A stretch of 11,071 nucleotides of DNA, taken from NCBI GenBank assembly GCA_947259685.1, contig CAMYNC010000121.1:1-11071 (forward strand), in the 5' to 3' direction. Positions 1 through 7,062 of this stretch are shown here, piece by piece; the stretch's first letter is position 1, and every line of letters begins with the position of its first letter. The notes beneath the pieces are model-generated. The model saw nothing but the letters and a program-made list of their open reading frames with translations, was not told the DNA's origin and made no database searches. The stretch is from an uncultured Desulfuromonadales bacterium (GTDB lineage Bacteria > Desulfobacterota > Desulfuromonadia > Desulfuromonadales > Geopsychrobacteraceae). Made by a program: the position numbers and the translations under genes.

Positions 1-1
1 G

Positions 2-817
2 CTGCAGCCAGAGAGCACCGGCATCAAGATGATGCTCGATATTCTGCACCGCAGCCGCATGCAGTTTCCGGCGATGGCGATGGGCTTCATCAAACGGATT
101 CTCGATGAAGCCAGCGACCACTGCCGGCAACGCCTGGTCGGTGGCAAAAACCTGCATAGCTACGACCAGGTCCAGGCACGGCTGGCAGAGATCCAATCAG
201 CCTTCACCATCTGCTCGGCAATGTGCCTGAACACCAGCGAACGCGCCGGGATCGAAAATAACCTCGCCGCCCAAGGACTGGAAGCCAATGCGATTAAAAC
301 CTGCATCACCGACCTGAAGCAGGCAGCGGCTCAATCGCTGCTGCAACTGGTCGGCGCCAAAGGCTATCGGCTCGACCACTTTGCCGGCCGCGCCATCGTC
401 GACAGCCGCCCCTTCCAGATTTTTGAGGGCTCAAACGATATTCTCTACGCGCAGATCGCCGAAACGCTGCTCAAACAGATGAAGGTCGCCAAAGAGAAGA
501 ACCTGGCCCGCTATCTGGCCAGTTTCGAGCTGACCCACAGTGCCGGTGAGCAGCTGAAGAAGCTGCTCGATTTCGCAATCGAGCCGCCCCTGCCGCAACG
601 CAAACTGGTGGAACTCGGAATCCTGATCAGTCGGGTCGTGAGCATGGAGATGGTCCTGACTCTCGGCGCAAGAGGCTTTGACCAGCAATTGATCGCCGCC
701 AGCCTTGTGCACCTGCAACAGCAGATCGCCACGCAATTAACCCGCTACAAACACCCCAACCAGACCCAACTGATCGATCCGGGCCGCGATCATCCCTCCT
801 GGAGAAGCTATTGCTGA
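2..817 (+). CDS. Acyl-CoA dehydrogenase, C-terminal part (5' end outside window)
   Basis: This is the end of a flavin-dependent acyl-CoA dehydrogenase, which introduces the alpha-beta double bond into acyl-CoA and passes electrons to ETF. The frame is open from base 2, so the N-terminus lies outside the window. Visible are the helical C-terminal ACAD domain (stretches such as GIKMMLDILHRSRM and QRLVGGKNL) and the hallmark IFEGSNDILYAQI at about 418-456. The Glu there (codon 425-427) sits where short-chain family members carry the catalytic base. About 130 further residues follow that motif, more than in a standard 380-residue enzyme, so this is probably one of the longer ACADs with an extra C-terminal helical segment. 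The acyl chain specificity cannot be told. The fold call is firm; the substrate is unknown. Confidence 0.85.
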   Translation: MQPESTGIKMMLDILHRSRMQFPAMAMGFIKRILDEASDHCRQRLVGGKNLHSYDQVQARLAEIQSAFTICSAMCLNTSERAGIENNLAAQGLEANAIKTCITDLKQAAAQSLLQLVGAKGYRLDHFAGRAIVDSRPFQIFEGSNDILYAQIAETLLKQMKVAKEKNLARYLASFELTHSAGEQLKKLLDFAIEPPLPQRKLVELGILISRVVSMEMVLTLGARGFDQQLIAASLVHLQQQIATQLTRYKHPNQTQLIDPGRDHPSWRSYC

Positions 818-950
818 CCAGGATCCCTGCCGTTCCGGACTCTGCCAGCAAGTGCGGGATGCCCTGATTACAGGCGATATTTTCCCTTTGCAGCCTATCT
901 CCAACCTGCTAATCTCAACATCACGATTTTATTGTACTAATTGATTCGGG

Positions 951-2465
951 ATGGGGAGCATGGCGCGAGCGAAAAGCAGCGGTCTGAGCAAATCTCTGAT
1001 CCTCAAAGGGTTGCAGTGCCCAAAAGCGCTCTGGCTGACTAAAAATCCCCCCGAGTTTGAATTCCCCCCACAGCCGGATCTTGAAGCCAAATTTCAACTC
1101 GGCAGCGAAGTCGGCATCCTCGCCCAGCAGCTGTTTCCCGGTGGCATCGAGGTTCCTTACGAAGGCCTCTCCTTCCCGGCCCAGCTGGCCCGTACCAAAG
1201 AGCTGATCGACAAGGGCGCAGATGTCATCTACGAAGCATCCTTTTCCTTCTCCGCAATCTTCGTCAAGGTCGACATTTTAGTGCGCGACGGCGCTGGCTG
1301 GCAGATCCACGAAGTCAAAATGGGCACCAGCGTCAAGCCAGTCAACCTCGATGACGTCGCCGTGCAGCACTATGTTTTAAACGGTTGCGGCCTCTCGATC
1401 TCTAAATCGTTCCTCGTCCACATCGACAACAGCTATCTGCGCCAGGGCGCGCTTGAGGTCGATAAGCTGTTCGCCAGCGAGGATATCAGCCTCAAGGTCG
1501 CGGCGCGCCAGCAGAGTCTGCCGGAGATTGTCCGCGACCTGCGCGAAACCATGCGTGAGTGCAACGAGCCAAATATCGACATCGGCCCACACTGCAGCGA
1601 TCCTTACGAATGTGATTTCATCCCCTACTGCTGGCAGCACATCCCGGAGAATTCAATCTTTGCTCTGCGCGGCAAAGGGATCAACAGCTTCGACTATTAC
1701 AACCGGGGGATTGTAGAACTGAAAGATCTACCACTCGACCAGCTCAACCAGAAGCAGCGCCAGCAGGTCGAGGCGACCCTGAACCGGCAGGATGCAACCG
1801 ATACCAGCAAGGTGAAAGAGTTTCTCGACAGCCTCTGCTACCCCCTGTGCCATCTCGATTTCGAAAGCTTCAACACTCCGATCCCCAAGTTTGCTGGCAC
1901 CCGCCCCTACCAGCAGGTGCCGTTCCAGTTCTCTGTGCATATTCAGCAACAGGCGGGTGCCGAGCCAGAGCATTTTGAATATCTCGCCCAACCGGGCGTC
2001 GACCCACGGCGGGAACTGATCGAACAACTGCTCGCAGTGATCCCAGTCAACGCCTGCGTGCTGACTTACAACCAAGCCTTCGAAAAAGGCGTGCTGCGTA
2101 ACCTCGCCGAGCTGTTTCCCGATCTGGCCGCAGCCATCGAGCTGCGACTGCCCAATGTGCGTGATTTGATGGTGCCGTTTCGGCAGCGCGCTGTTTATCG
2201 CTGGCAGATGCGCGGCTCTTATTCAATTAAAGAGGTGCTCCCGGCGCTGGTTCCCGAGCTGTCCTATGCGGGGCTTAAGATCGCTGACGGGATGGCGGCG
2301 ATGCAGGCTTATCATGAAATGTGTGCGCTGGATGATCCGGTCGCACTTGCTGAGGTCCGGCGGGGATTGCTGGCGTATTGCCGGTTGGATACCTTGGCGA
2401 TGGTGAAGATTTTGGAGACACTGCAAGAATTGACACTTGAACCTGGAGAACGGAGAACAAAATGA
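951..2465 (+). CDS. DUF2779 protein: PD-(D/E)XK nuclease, Fe-S cysteines and DEDD exonuclease-like half
   Basis: A 504-residue protein of the DUF2779 family, predicted to act on nucleic acid in the cytoplasm. The N-terminal half has a RecB/Cas4-like nuclease signature: D108 in VDIL, then E121-V-K123 in HEVKMG. Four cysteines (C23, and C215, C221, C227, each spaced by five residues) match the split cluster of Cas4 and AddB and probably hold a 4Fe-4S cluster. The second half resembles a DEDD 3'-5' exonuclease fold: LDFESF (D303, E305), LTYNQAFEKG (371-380) and a late Asp in CRLDTL (D480). The start is uncertain. ATG 951 has only GGG just upstream, while ATG 960 has GGGGAG too close to it. A weak promoter (TTGCAG at 888, 16 bases, TAATCT at 910) precedes it. 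The stop overlaps the next gene (ATGA), suggesting translational coupling. Family call strong, biological role unknown. Confidence 0.85.
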   Translation: MGSMARAKSSGLSKSLILKGLQCPKALWLTKNPPEFEFPPQPDLEAKFQLGSEVGILAQQLFPGGIEVPYEGLSFPAQLARTKELIDKGADVIYEASFSFSAIFVKVDILVRDGAGWQIHEVKMGTSVKPVNLDDVAVQHYVLNGCGLSISKSFLVHIDNSYLRQGALEVDKLFASEDISLKVAARQQSLPEIVRDLRETMRECNEPNIDIGPHCSDPYECDFIPYCWQHIPENSIFALRGKGINSFDYYNRGIVELKDLPLDQLNQKQRQQVEATLNRQDATDTSKVKEFLDSLCYPLCHLDFESFNTPIPKFAGTRPYQQVPFQFSVHIQQQAGAEPEHFEYLAQPGVDPRRELIEQLLAVIPVNACVLTYNQAFEKGVLRNLAELFPDLAAAIELRLPNVRDLMVPFRQRAVYRWQMRGSYSIKEVLPALVPELSYAGLKIADGMAAMQAYHEMCALDDPVALAEVRRGLLAYCRLDTLAMVKILETLQELTLEPGERRTK

Positions 2466-3559
2466 AGAAAAATGCCCTGCTGTGCTGGCTCCTGTCTGGC
2501 CTGGTTTTTATTGCCCTGGCAGGCAGTTCGCTCGCGGCAACGACCGATTCCGGCACCGCTGCCAAGGCTAAGTTGATCGTCGGTACCAAGCAGTCGCCGC
2601 CATTCGCCATCAAGCAAGCCGACGGCAGCTGGGAGGGCCTCAGCATCGAACTCTGGCGATCCATCGCAGAGGATATGGGCCTTGCCTATGAATTCCGGGA
2701 AATGACTCTGGGCGAACTCTTGGACGGGGTTGCCGACAACAGCCTGACCGCCTCGGTGGCGGCCCTGACTGTGACTGGCGAGCGGGAAAAGAAAATGGAC
2801 TTCAGCCATCCCTTCTACTCCACCGGTTTGGGGATTGCGGTCAGCCAGGACGCTGGTGGCAGCTGGGGCGATGTGATCGGCGGGATCTTTTCACCCGCGT
2901 TTATCCAGGTGTTGCTCAGTCTATCTGCGCTGCTGCTGGTCTGCGGCCTGCTGGTCTGGCTGTTCGAGCGGCGGGGCAACCCAGACGAGTTCGGCGGCCG
3001 ACCCCTGAAAGGGATCGGCTCCGGTTTCTGGTGGGCGGCAGTGACCATGACCACGGTTGGTTACGGCGACAAGTCGCCCAAAACTCTGGGGGGTCGGCTG
3101 GTGGCCATAGTCTGGATGTTCGCCGGGATCATCGTGATCTCCAGCTTTACTGCCGCGATAACCTCGTCGCTGACGCTATCGACTTTGAACTCCAGCATCA
3201 GGGGCCCGGAAGATCTGTTCAAGGTCAAGGTGGCATCCGTTGACAATTCGACCAGCGGAAACTATCTCAACCGGAAAGGCATTTCGTTTCAAACACTGGC
3301 CGATCCCGCCGAGGGGCTCAAGGCGTTGGCGGCAGGCCAGGTCGATGCAGTGGTCTACGATGCCCCCATTCTCCAGTACCTGATTCATCAGACATACTCA
3401 GGCGAGCTAGCCATGTTGCCCGGCACCTTCGAACGTCAGGACTATGCCATTGCCTTGCCCCCGGGGAGCGCACTGAGAGAGGATATCAACCGGGCTTTGC
3501 TGGCTAAACTCAAGGAGCCTTGGTGGCAGGAGACGATTCATCGGTATTTAGGACCTTGA
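2462..3559 (+). CDS. GluR0-like ligand-gated potassium channel (SBP lobes around a pore)
   Basis: A 365-residue prokaryotic ionotropic glutamate-receptor homologue. A signal peptide (1-25, cleavage likely after SSLA) is followed by lobe 1 of a type 3 periplasmic amino-acid-binding domain (about 37-130). In it ALTVTGERE and MDFSHPF match the receptor ligand site, with R108 expected to hold the alpha-carboxylate. Next come TM1 (about 145-168), a pore loop with the potassium filter TVGYGD (198-203), TM2 (about 213-236, with SFTAAITSSLT resembling the receptor SYTANLAAF gate), and then lobe 2, with D300 in VVYDAP expected to bind the amino group. The domain order S1-pore-S2 is that of Synechocystis GluR0. 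It should sit in the inner membrane with its ligand lobes in the periplasm. The ligand is probably an amino acid, but which one cannot be read. Its start overlaps the DUF2779 stop by four bases. Confidence 0.9.
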   Translation: MKKNALLCWLLSGLVFIALAGSSLAATTDSGTAAKAKLIVGTKQSPPFAIKQADGSWEGLSIELWRSIAEDMGLAYEFREMTLGELLDGVADNSLTASVAALTVTGEREKKMDFSHPFYSTGLGIAVSQDAGGSWGDVIGGIFSPAFIQVLLSLSALLLVCGLLVWLFERRGNPDEFGGRPLKGIGSGFWWAAVTMTTVGYGDKSPKTLGGRLVAIVWMFAGIIVISSFTAAITSSLTLSTLNSSIRGPEDLFKVKVASVDNSTSGNYLNRKGISFQTLADPAEGLKALAAGQVDAVVYDAPILQYLIHQTYSGELAMLPGTFERQDYAIALPPGSALREDINRALLAKLKEPWWQETIHRYLGP

Positions 3560-3634
3560 GGGAAAGCTGGGGCTAAAACCTGATTCAGGTAAAAGTGAAG
3601 CGGCGAAACCTGCCCCCATTACCATTTACCGTGC

Positions 3635-3685
3635 GGGCTGGAGATTGCGGACGGAATGGCGGCGCTGCAGAAGATGGAAATATAA
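3635..3685 (+). pseudogene. Relic of a second DUF2779 gene (C-terminal motif only)
   Basis: Read in frame from 3635, this stretch gives GLEIADGMAALQKMEI and a stop. It matches GLKIADGMAAMQ (residues 441-452) of the intact DUF2779 gene, whose bases 2271-2306 agree with 3635-3670 at 30 of 36 positions. Most differences are in third codon positions, as expected of a diverged homologue rather than a fresh copy. Nothing recognisable of the family lies upstream in the gap, so it looks like the scar of a deleted paralogue. Confidence 0.6.
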
Positions 3686-3743
3686 GGCGAAATAACACGA
3701 TCTGACGTATGCTGTGCCCGCGGATAAATACGTAAATTTCGCC
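3686..3743 (+). promoter_or_regulatory. Nested inverted repeats with possible promoter before the SpeE-like gene
   Basis: GGCGAAAT (3686-3693) pairs with ATTTCGCC (3736-3743), and inside it ACGTAT (3705-3710) pairs with ATACGT (3728-3733). A weak sigma70-type promoter overlaps: CTGACG (3702-3707), 17 bases, TAAATA (3725-3730), 47 bases before the ATG at 3778. The arrangement could be an operator or a folded leader. The rest of the 3560-3777 gap holds only the DUF2779 relic and a short palindrome (ACCTG ATT CAGGT, 3578-3590) with no T-run. Confidence 0.3.
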
Positions 3744-3777
3744 TGATACCCCCTAACCTTTTACAAAAACAGGTCTT

Positions 3778-4482
3778 ATGTCCTCGAAACCTTCAGCTCA
3801 ATCCATGCAAGACTGGGAACTGGTCGATGTTGCACCGATCCCGGGTCAAGGCACCGAACTGCAGCTCTACAAACGTGAGGATGATCTTTCCATCAGCATC
3901 CTTGGTGGTGGCGTGCTGATGAGCACCTGGGCGCACCAATCCGAAGATGCGCTGGCCGAAATTCCGTGCCGCAAAATTGTCGATCGTGATCAGCCCCGCG
4001 TGCTGATCGGCGGCCTCGGTATGGGCTTTACCCTGGCGGCAGCATTGCGCTGCCTCGGCGAAAATGCCGAGGTGGTGGTCGCCGAACTGGTACCCGGCCT
4101 GGTGGAGTGGAACCGCGGCGCTCTTGGCGAGTACGCCGGCAATCCACTGCATGATCCGCGCACCCAGGTTCGCCTGGGGGATGTCGCCAAGGTGCTGCGT
4201 GAAAAACGCCAGGCCTATGATGCGATTCTGCTCGATGTCGACAACGGCCCCGAGGGGTTAACCCGCAAGAAGAATGATTGGCTCTACACCACCGACGGCC
4301 TGACGGAAGCTTACCGCGCCCTACGCCCAGAAGGGATACTCGCCATCTGGTCGGCCGGACCGGACCGTGAATTCATGCAACGACTGCAAAAGATCGGTTT
4401 CAAAGTGAAGCAGGTGCGGGTGCGCGAGCATCAGAACAAAGGGGATCTGCATGCGATCTGGTTTGCTGAACGGGAGCCTTGA
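3778..4482 (+). CDS. Spermidine-synthase-like protein (class I SAM/decarboxy-SAM fold)
   Basis: A 234-residue protein of the SpeE-like Rossmann family, cytosolic. Motif I is RVLIGGLGMGFT (74-85), followed by an acidic residue at the end of strand 2 (AELVPGLVEW, E103), GDV (134-136) and LLDVDNGPEGL (151-161), where spermidine synthases carry their catalytic Asp region. It is shorter than true SpeE (about 280 residues) and lacks the usual N-terminal beta-strand domain with its HxDE-type putrescine-site motifs. A polyamine product is therefore not established; it may be a methyltransferase-type relative. The ribosome binding site is weak (AGG about seven bases before the ATG). It stands alone, about 100 bases before the REC-PilZ gene, with no shared pathway evident. 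Confidence 0.7.
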   Translation: MSSKPSAQSMQDWELVDVAPIPGQGTELQLYKREDDLSISILGGGVLMSTWAHQSEDALAEIPCRKIVDRDQPRVLIGGLGMGFTLAAALRCLGENAEVVVAELVPGLVEWNRGALGEYAGNPLHDPRTQVRLGDVAKVLREKRQAYDAILLDVDNGPEGLTRKKNDWLYTTDGLTEAYRALRPEGILAIWSAGPDREFMQRLQKIGFKVKQVRVREHQNKGDLHAIWFAEREP

Positions 4483-4583
4483 TTGGTTTTTTTGAGAGTT
4501 AAGGTGGGGAGAAACCTTCAAAATGGGTTTATGGCTCCAGAATTTCCGAACACCGACCCGGATGAACTACTTTTGGAGAAGGC

Positions 4584-5339
4584 ATGGACAGGAAGCCCTT
4601 AAATATTATCATCGCCGGCGGCCGAACCCCATCGACGGCCCAGATGCTCACCCTCCTCGATCGCCTCGGCTATGAAGCAACCGCCGCCGAGAACGGAGCG
4701 CAGGCCCTGGAGCTGCTGGAAGCAAAACCAGCGAATCTGATCATCTTTGATGGTCACCTGCCCGCCCGAGATGTCATCTCCACCCAAGAGCAGATCAAGC
4801 GCAACCCCCAATGGTCAAACATCCCGTTGATTATGATGGCCGCCAGGCATAGTAAAACCACCCACAACGAATATATCCGTTTCGGTTATGAAGGGGTGCT
4901 GACGACACCTTTTGATCTGCGGCAGATGCATACTCTCATACAGGAATTCCTGGCGACCGGAGAGAGAAAAAAACGGACCCATCCGCGCGTCCGCTTTAGC
5001 CTGCCGGTCACAGTGATGCATAACGAAAAAACCCAGGAGTATCAGCCACTCAATCTGTCCGAAGGCGGCATCTACCTGAAAACTGATCGCCCCCTGCAGG
5101 TCGGCACTGTCATTGGACTGTCCCTCCCCTTGCCGGGGGGGAATCCACTGTCACTCATCGGGTTGGTCATCTACCAAAAAGGCTCAAGCATCGAGGTGCT
5201 CAAAGCCGCTCCGGGGATGGCGATAAAATTCCAAAAGTCCGAAGAGTTGGCTTCTGTTGCACTCTCGGACTACATTTCCAGAGCCTTACTGAAAGATTTG
5301 CCGACAGGGGCAGAATCGATAATCAGCAGAAACTCCTGA
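4584..5339 (+). CDS. Receiver-PilZ protein with degenerate receiver (c-di-GMP effector)
   Basis: A 251-residue cytosolic two-domain protein. Residues 5-124 form a CheY-like receiver. The phospho-acceptor position is kept (D56 in IIFDGHLP), but the acidic pair after strand 1 is absent (IIIAGGR, where DD is usual), the conserved Thr/Ser is Ala (MMAAR, 84-88) and the conserved Lys before Pro is Thr (T108-P109). Phosphorylation is therefore doubtful. Residues 128-235 form a PilZ domain with an intact cyclic-di-GMP site: RTHPR (R131, R135) and NLSEGG (N157, S159, G162). It likely binds c-di-GMP and acts through protein contacts on motility, polysaccharide or similar processes. GGAGAAGG just before the ATG is a strong Shine-Dalgarno. 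No kinase or cyclase lies beside it. Confidence 0.85.
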   Translation: MDRKPLNIIIAGGRTPSTAQMLTLLDRLGYEATAAENGAQALELLEAKPANLIIFDGHLPARDVISTQEQIKRNPQWSNIPLIMMAARHSKTTHNEYIRFGYEGVLTTPFDLRQMHTLIQEFLATGERKKRTHPRVRFSLPVTVMHNEKTQEYQPLNLSEGGIYLKTDRPLQVGTVIGLSLPLPGGNPLSLIGLVIYQKGSSIEVLKAAPGMAIKFQKSEELASVALSDYISRALLKDLPTGAESIISRNS

Positions 5340-5391
5340 GGAAGGGTTGGGCTATCCTGAGATTAAGAAGACTTATCCGAAGGGATAGGGT

Positions 5392-5420
5392 TTGACCGAT
5401 CGTTTTTTATTCATTAGTAT
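5392..5420 (+). promoter_or_regulatory. Sigma70-type promoter of the small unit before DUF1353
   Basis: TTGACC (5392-5397) and TAGTAT (5415-5420) are separated by exactly 17 bases, the best promoter match I see in the window. Transcription would start near 5426-5428, about 15 bases before the Shine-Dalgarno of the small ORF. Just upstream is a short hairpin (TATCC, loop GAAG, GGATA, 5374-5387) that might end the preceding REC-PilZ transcript, though the T-run at 5403-5408 lies some distance from it. Confidence 0.5.
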
Positions 5421-5452
5421 CTACAGGCTGTTAACGTCATTGGGAGGGGACG

Positions 5453-5524
5453 ATGAAGTACAAAATCTGGATTATCAAAGCCACCGACTGCGCAAGCAGA
5501 GGTGGCTTTTTCTATTTATTCTGA
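5453..5524 (+). CDS. Possible 23-residue small protein or leader peptide
   Basis: An ATG preceded by GGGAGGGG (5442-5449) opens a 23-codon frame, MKYKIWIIKATDC followed by ASRGGFFYLF, ending in TGA at 5522. The start context is among the strongest in the window and a good promoter sits 33 bases upstream. The second half of the ORF is the DNA of a terminator-like hairpin, so either the peptide is real and translated through the hairpin, or the frame is an accident of an RNA gene. The peptide has a basic-hydrophobic N-terminus and an aromatic C-terminus (FFYLF). I recognise no family. Its stop lies 42 bases before the DUF1353 start, so a leader-peptide role for that gene is possible. Confidence 0.4.
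   Translation: MKYKIWIIKATDCASRGGFFYLF
5477..5516 (+). terminator. Rho-independent terminator-like hairpin with GCAA tetraloop
   Basis: AAAGCCACC (5477-5485) pairs perfectly with GGTGGCTTT (5501-5509). Inside, CTGC (5488-5491) pairs with GCAG (5496-5499) around a GCAA tetraloop. The 3' arm runs into a T-rich tail (TTTTTCTATTT). This is a classic terminator, and unusually it lies inside the 23-codon ORF, so a translating ribosome would melt it. Confidence 0.65.
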
Positions 5525-5566
5525 GGATGTTTAAGACCGGCAACCAATCCGCGAAGGGATTTTAAA

Positions 5567-6067
5567 ATGAGCCTTTTTACCAAACCACTTGTTGTGACCC
5601 CCTACCCTGACGGTAAAACCTGGTGCCTCACGGCGGAATTCGGTTTTACCATCAGCTCGGAAAACAGCGGCAATACAGTAGTTGTTCCAAAAGGGTTTAC
5701 CACCGACTTCGCCAGTGTTCCTAGCCTTCTCTGGTTTGTTTTGCCCAAATGGGGCAAATACGGCAACGCTGCAGTCATTCATGATTATCTCTACTACGAC
5801 CAATCGACCACCCGCTGTAAAGCGGACAAAATCTTTCTCGAAGGGATGATAGTACTGGAAGTCCCCTTCTGGCAGAGATTCTTTCTCTACACAGGTGTTC
5901 GAATTGGCGGCTGGTGGCCCTGGTTGCTCAACTCGCGAAAAAAAGACCTCGGTTACCGAAAAACCGTCAAAGCAGGTCCATTGAAGTCGGTTGATCAACC
6001 CAGCCACTGGCAAACGGATTTAAGTGAACTCCCGACGATTCTGCGGGAGAAGAAAGCTGCGAAATAA
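5567..6067 (+). CDS. DUF1353 family protein
   Basis: A 166-residue protein of the DUF1353 family, which is common in tailed phages and prophages and also occurs in bacterial chromosomes; its function is not established. Family hallmarks are PKGFTTDFASVP (41-52) and AAVIHDYLYY (68-77), which carry conserved Asp and His residues. A hydrophobic aromatic stretch near 101-121 (FFLYTGVRIGGWWPWLL) might touch a membrane. AAGGGA about eight bases before the ATG serves as the ribosome binding site. No other phage gene is visible nearby, so this is not part of an evident prophage. Its expression may depend on the promoter/terminator unit at 5392-5516, since no other promoter is obvious. Confidence 0.75.
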   Translation: MSLFTKPLVVTPYPDGKTWCLTAEFGFTISSENSGNTVVVPKGFTTDFASVPSLLWFVLPKWGKYGNAAVIHDYLYYDQSTTRCKADKIFLEGMIVLEVPFWQRFFLYTGVRIGGWWPWLLNSRKKDLGYRKTVKAGPLKSVDQPSHWQTDLSELPTILREKKAAK

Positions 6068-6148
6068 TGCGAAGCGATAGTGGATGGAAAAAAATATACG
6101 GTCCCCGGAACTTATGAAACCGTCAGGGCAGGATCAGGTGGTCTAACT

Positions 6149-7003
6149 ATGGCGACTTTAAAACTTCCTTCGGCGCTGGTTTCTGTCGAGTGGCTCGCTG
6201 AGAATATCGATGCGCCCGATCTGGTGTTGCTTGACGCCAGCATGGGTGCGCCCGTGTCGGGAGGTTTGGCCGGACAGGCAGGTAACGCCTGGATTCCCCG
6301 GACGCAGCTTTTTGATTTTGACAAAAAGATCTGTGATCAGAAATCTTCGCTGCCCCATATGCTCCCTTCTGCGGCCTTTTTTACTGCCGAAGTGCAAAAA
6401 TTGGGGATCAACAAAGACAGCCTGGTCGTTCTGTACGATAAGAAGGGGGTCTACTCCAGCCCGCGCGGCTGGTGGATGTTTCGTGCCATGGGGCATTCAC
6501 AGGTCGCGGTGCTCAATGGTGGCTTCCCTGCGTGGCAAGCTGCCGGACATCCCTGCGCCGAAGCGCTTCAGGCTCCGCCCGCGCCGGGCAACTTCAGGGC
6601 GACTTACCAGCCTGAGTTAATCCGGGATGTAGCGCAGGTGTTTGCGGCATTAAGCGCTGCAGAGACCGATGTTATTGACGCCCGTTCGCAAGGCCGCTTT
6701 CACGGCAAAGCGCCGGAACCCCGAGAGGGACTCAGGCCAGGACATATGCCCCACGCGCTCAACCTGCCTTTCGATCTGCTGGTAAAAGACGGGATTATGT
6801 TGCCGGCAACCGAGTTGCAAAAGGTTTTTGCCGAGCAGCAAATCCGCAAGGAGAAGCAATTGATTTTTTCTTGTGGCTCCGGTGTGACGGCCTGCATTCT
6901 GGCCTTAGGCGCAGAGCTGGCCGGATATGCAAATATCTCGGTCTACGATGGTTCATGGAGTGAGTGGGGACTCCCTTCAGACCTGCCTGTGACAACAGAG
7001 TGA
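6149..7003 (+). CDS. sseA: 3-mercaptopyruvate sulfurtransferase (tandem rhodanese)
   Basis: A 284-residue cytosolic tandem rhodanese. The first domain is inactive (no Cys in the loop after VVLYDKKGVYSS), and the second has the catalytic loop SCGSGVTAC with Cys242. CGSGVTA is the form found in mercaptopyruvate sulfurtransferases such as E. coli SseA, whereas thiosulfate sulfurtransferases have CRKGVTA, so 3-mercaptopyruvate is the likely sulfur donor. VSVEWLAENID near the N-terminus and GFPAW at the end of domain 1 also match the family. The frame is open back to an ATG at 6080, but the added 23 residues fit no family sequence. ATG 6149 has AGGTGG seven bases upstream and gives the usual length (E. 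coli SseA 281), so I chose it. Confidence 0.87.
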   Translation: MATLKLPSALVSVEWLAENIDAPDLVLLDASMGAPVSGGLAGQAGNAWIPRTQLFDFDKKICDQKSSLPHMLPSAAFFTAEVQKLGINKDSLVVLYDKKGVYSSPRGWWMFRAMGHSQVAVLNGGFPAWQAAGHPCAEALQAPPAPGNFRATYQPELIRDVAQVFAALSAAETDVIDARSQGRFHGKAPEPREGLRPGHMPHALNLPFDLLVKDGIMLPATELQKVFAEQQIRKEKQLIFSCGSGVTACILALGAELAGYANISVYDGSWSEWGLPSDLPVTTE

Positions 7004-7062
7004 ACTAAGGTCATAACAGGGAGAATGAAAGCAGAAGTTGGGTGTGGTTTGTTGAATATTGA

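Noticed and set aside
2312..2809. 165-codon - strand ORF across the DUF2779/channel junction
   Set aside because: Shadow of two well-supported + strand genes, with low-complexity translation and no family features.
5440..5520. GEMM-type (c-di-GMP or cGAMP) riboswitch before DUF1353
   Set aside because: The hairpin has a GNRA loop and an AAAGCC arm, but the conserved two-stem GEMM core and its receptor helix are not seen.
5531..6013. 160-codon ORF on the - strand opposite DUF1353
   Set aside because: It lies fully antisense to a gene with clear family motifs, and its own translation shows no recognisable domain or ribosome binding site.
6080..6148. N-terminal extension of sseA from ATG 6080
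   Set aside because: The 23 added residues match nothing in the family, and ATG 6149 has a better Shine-Dalgarno and gives the usual length.
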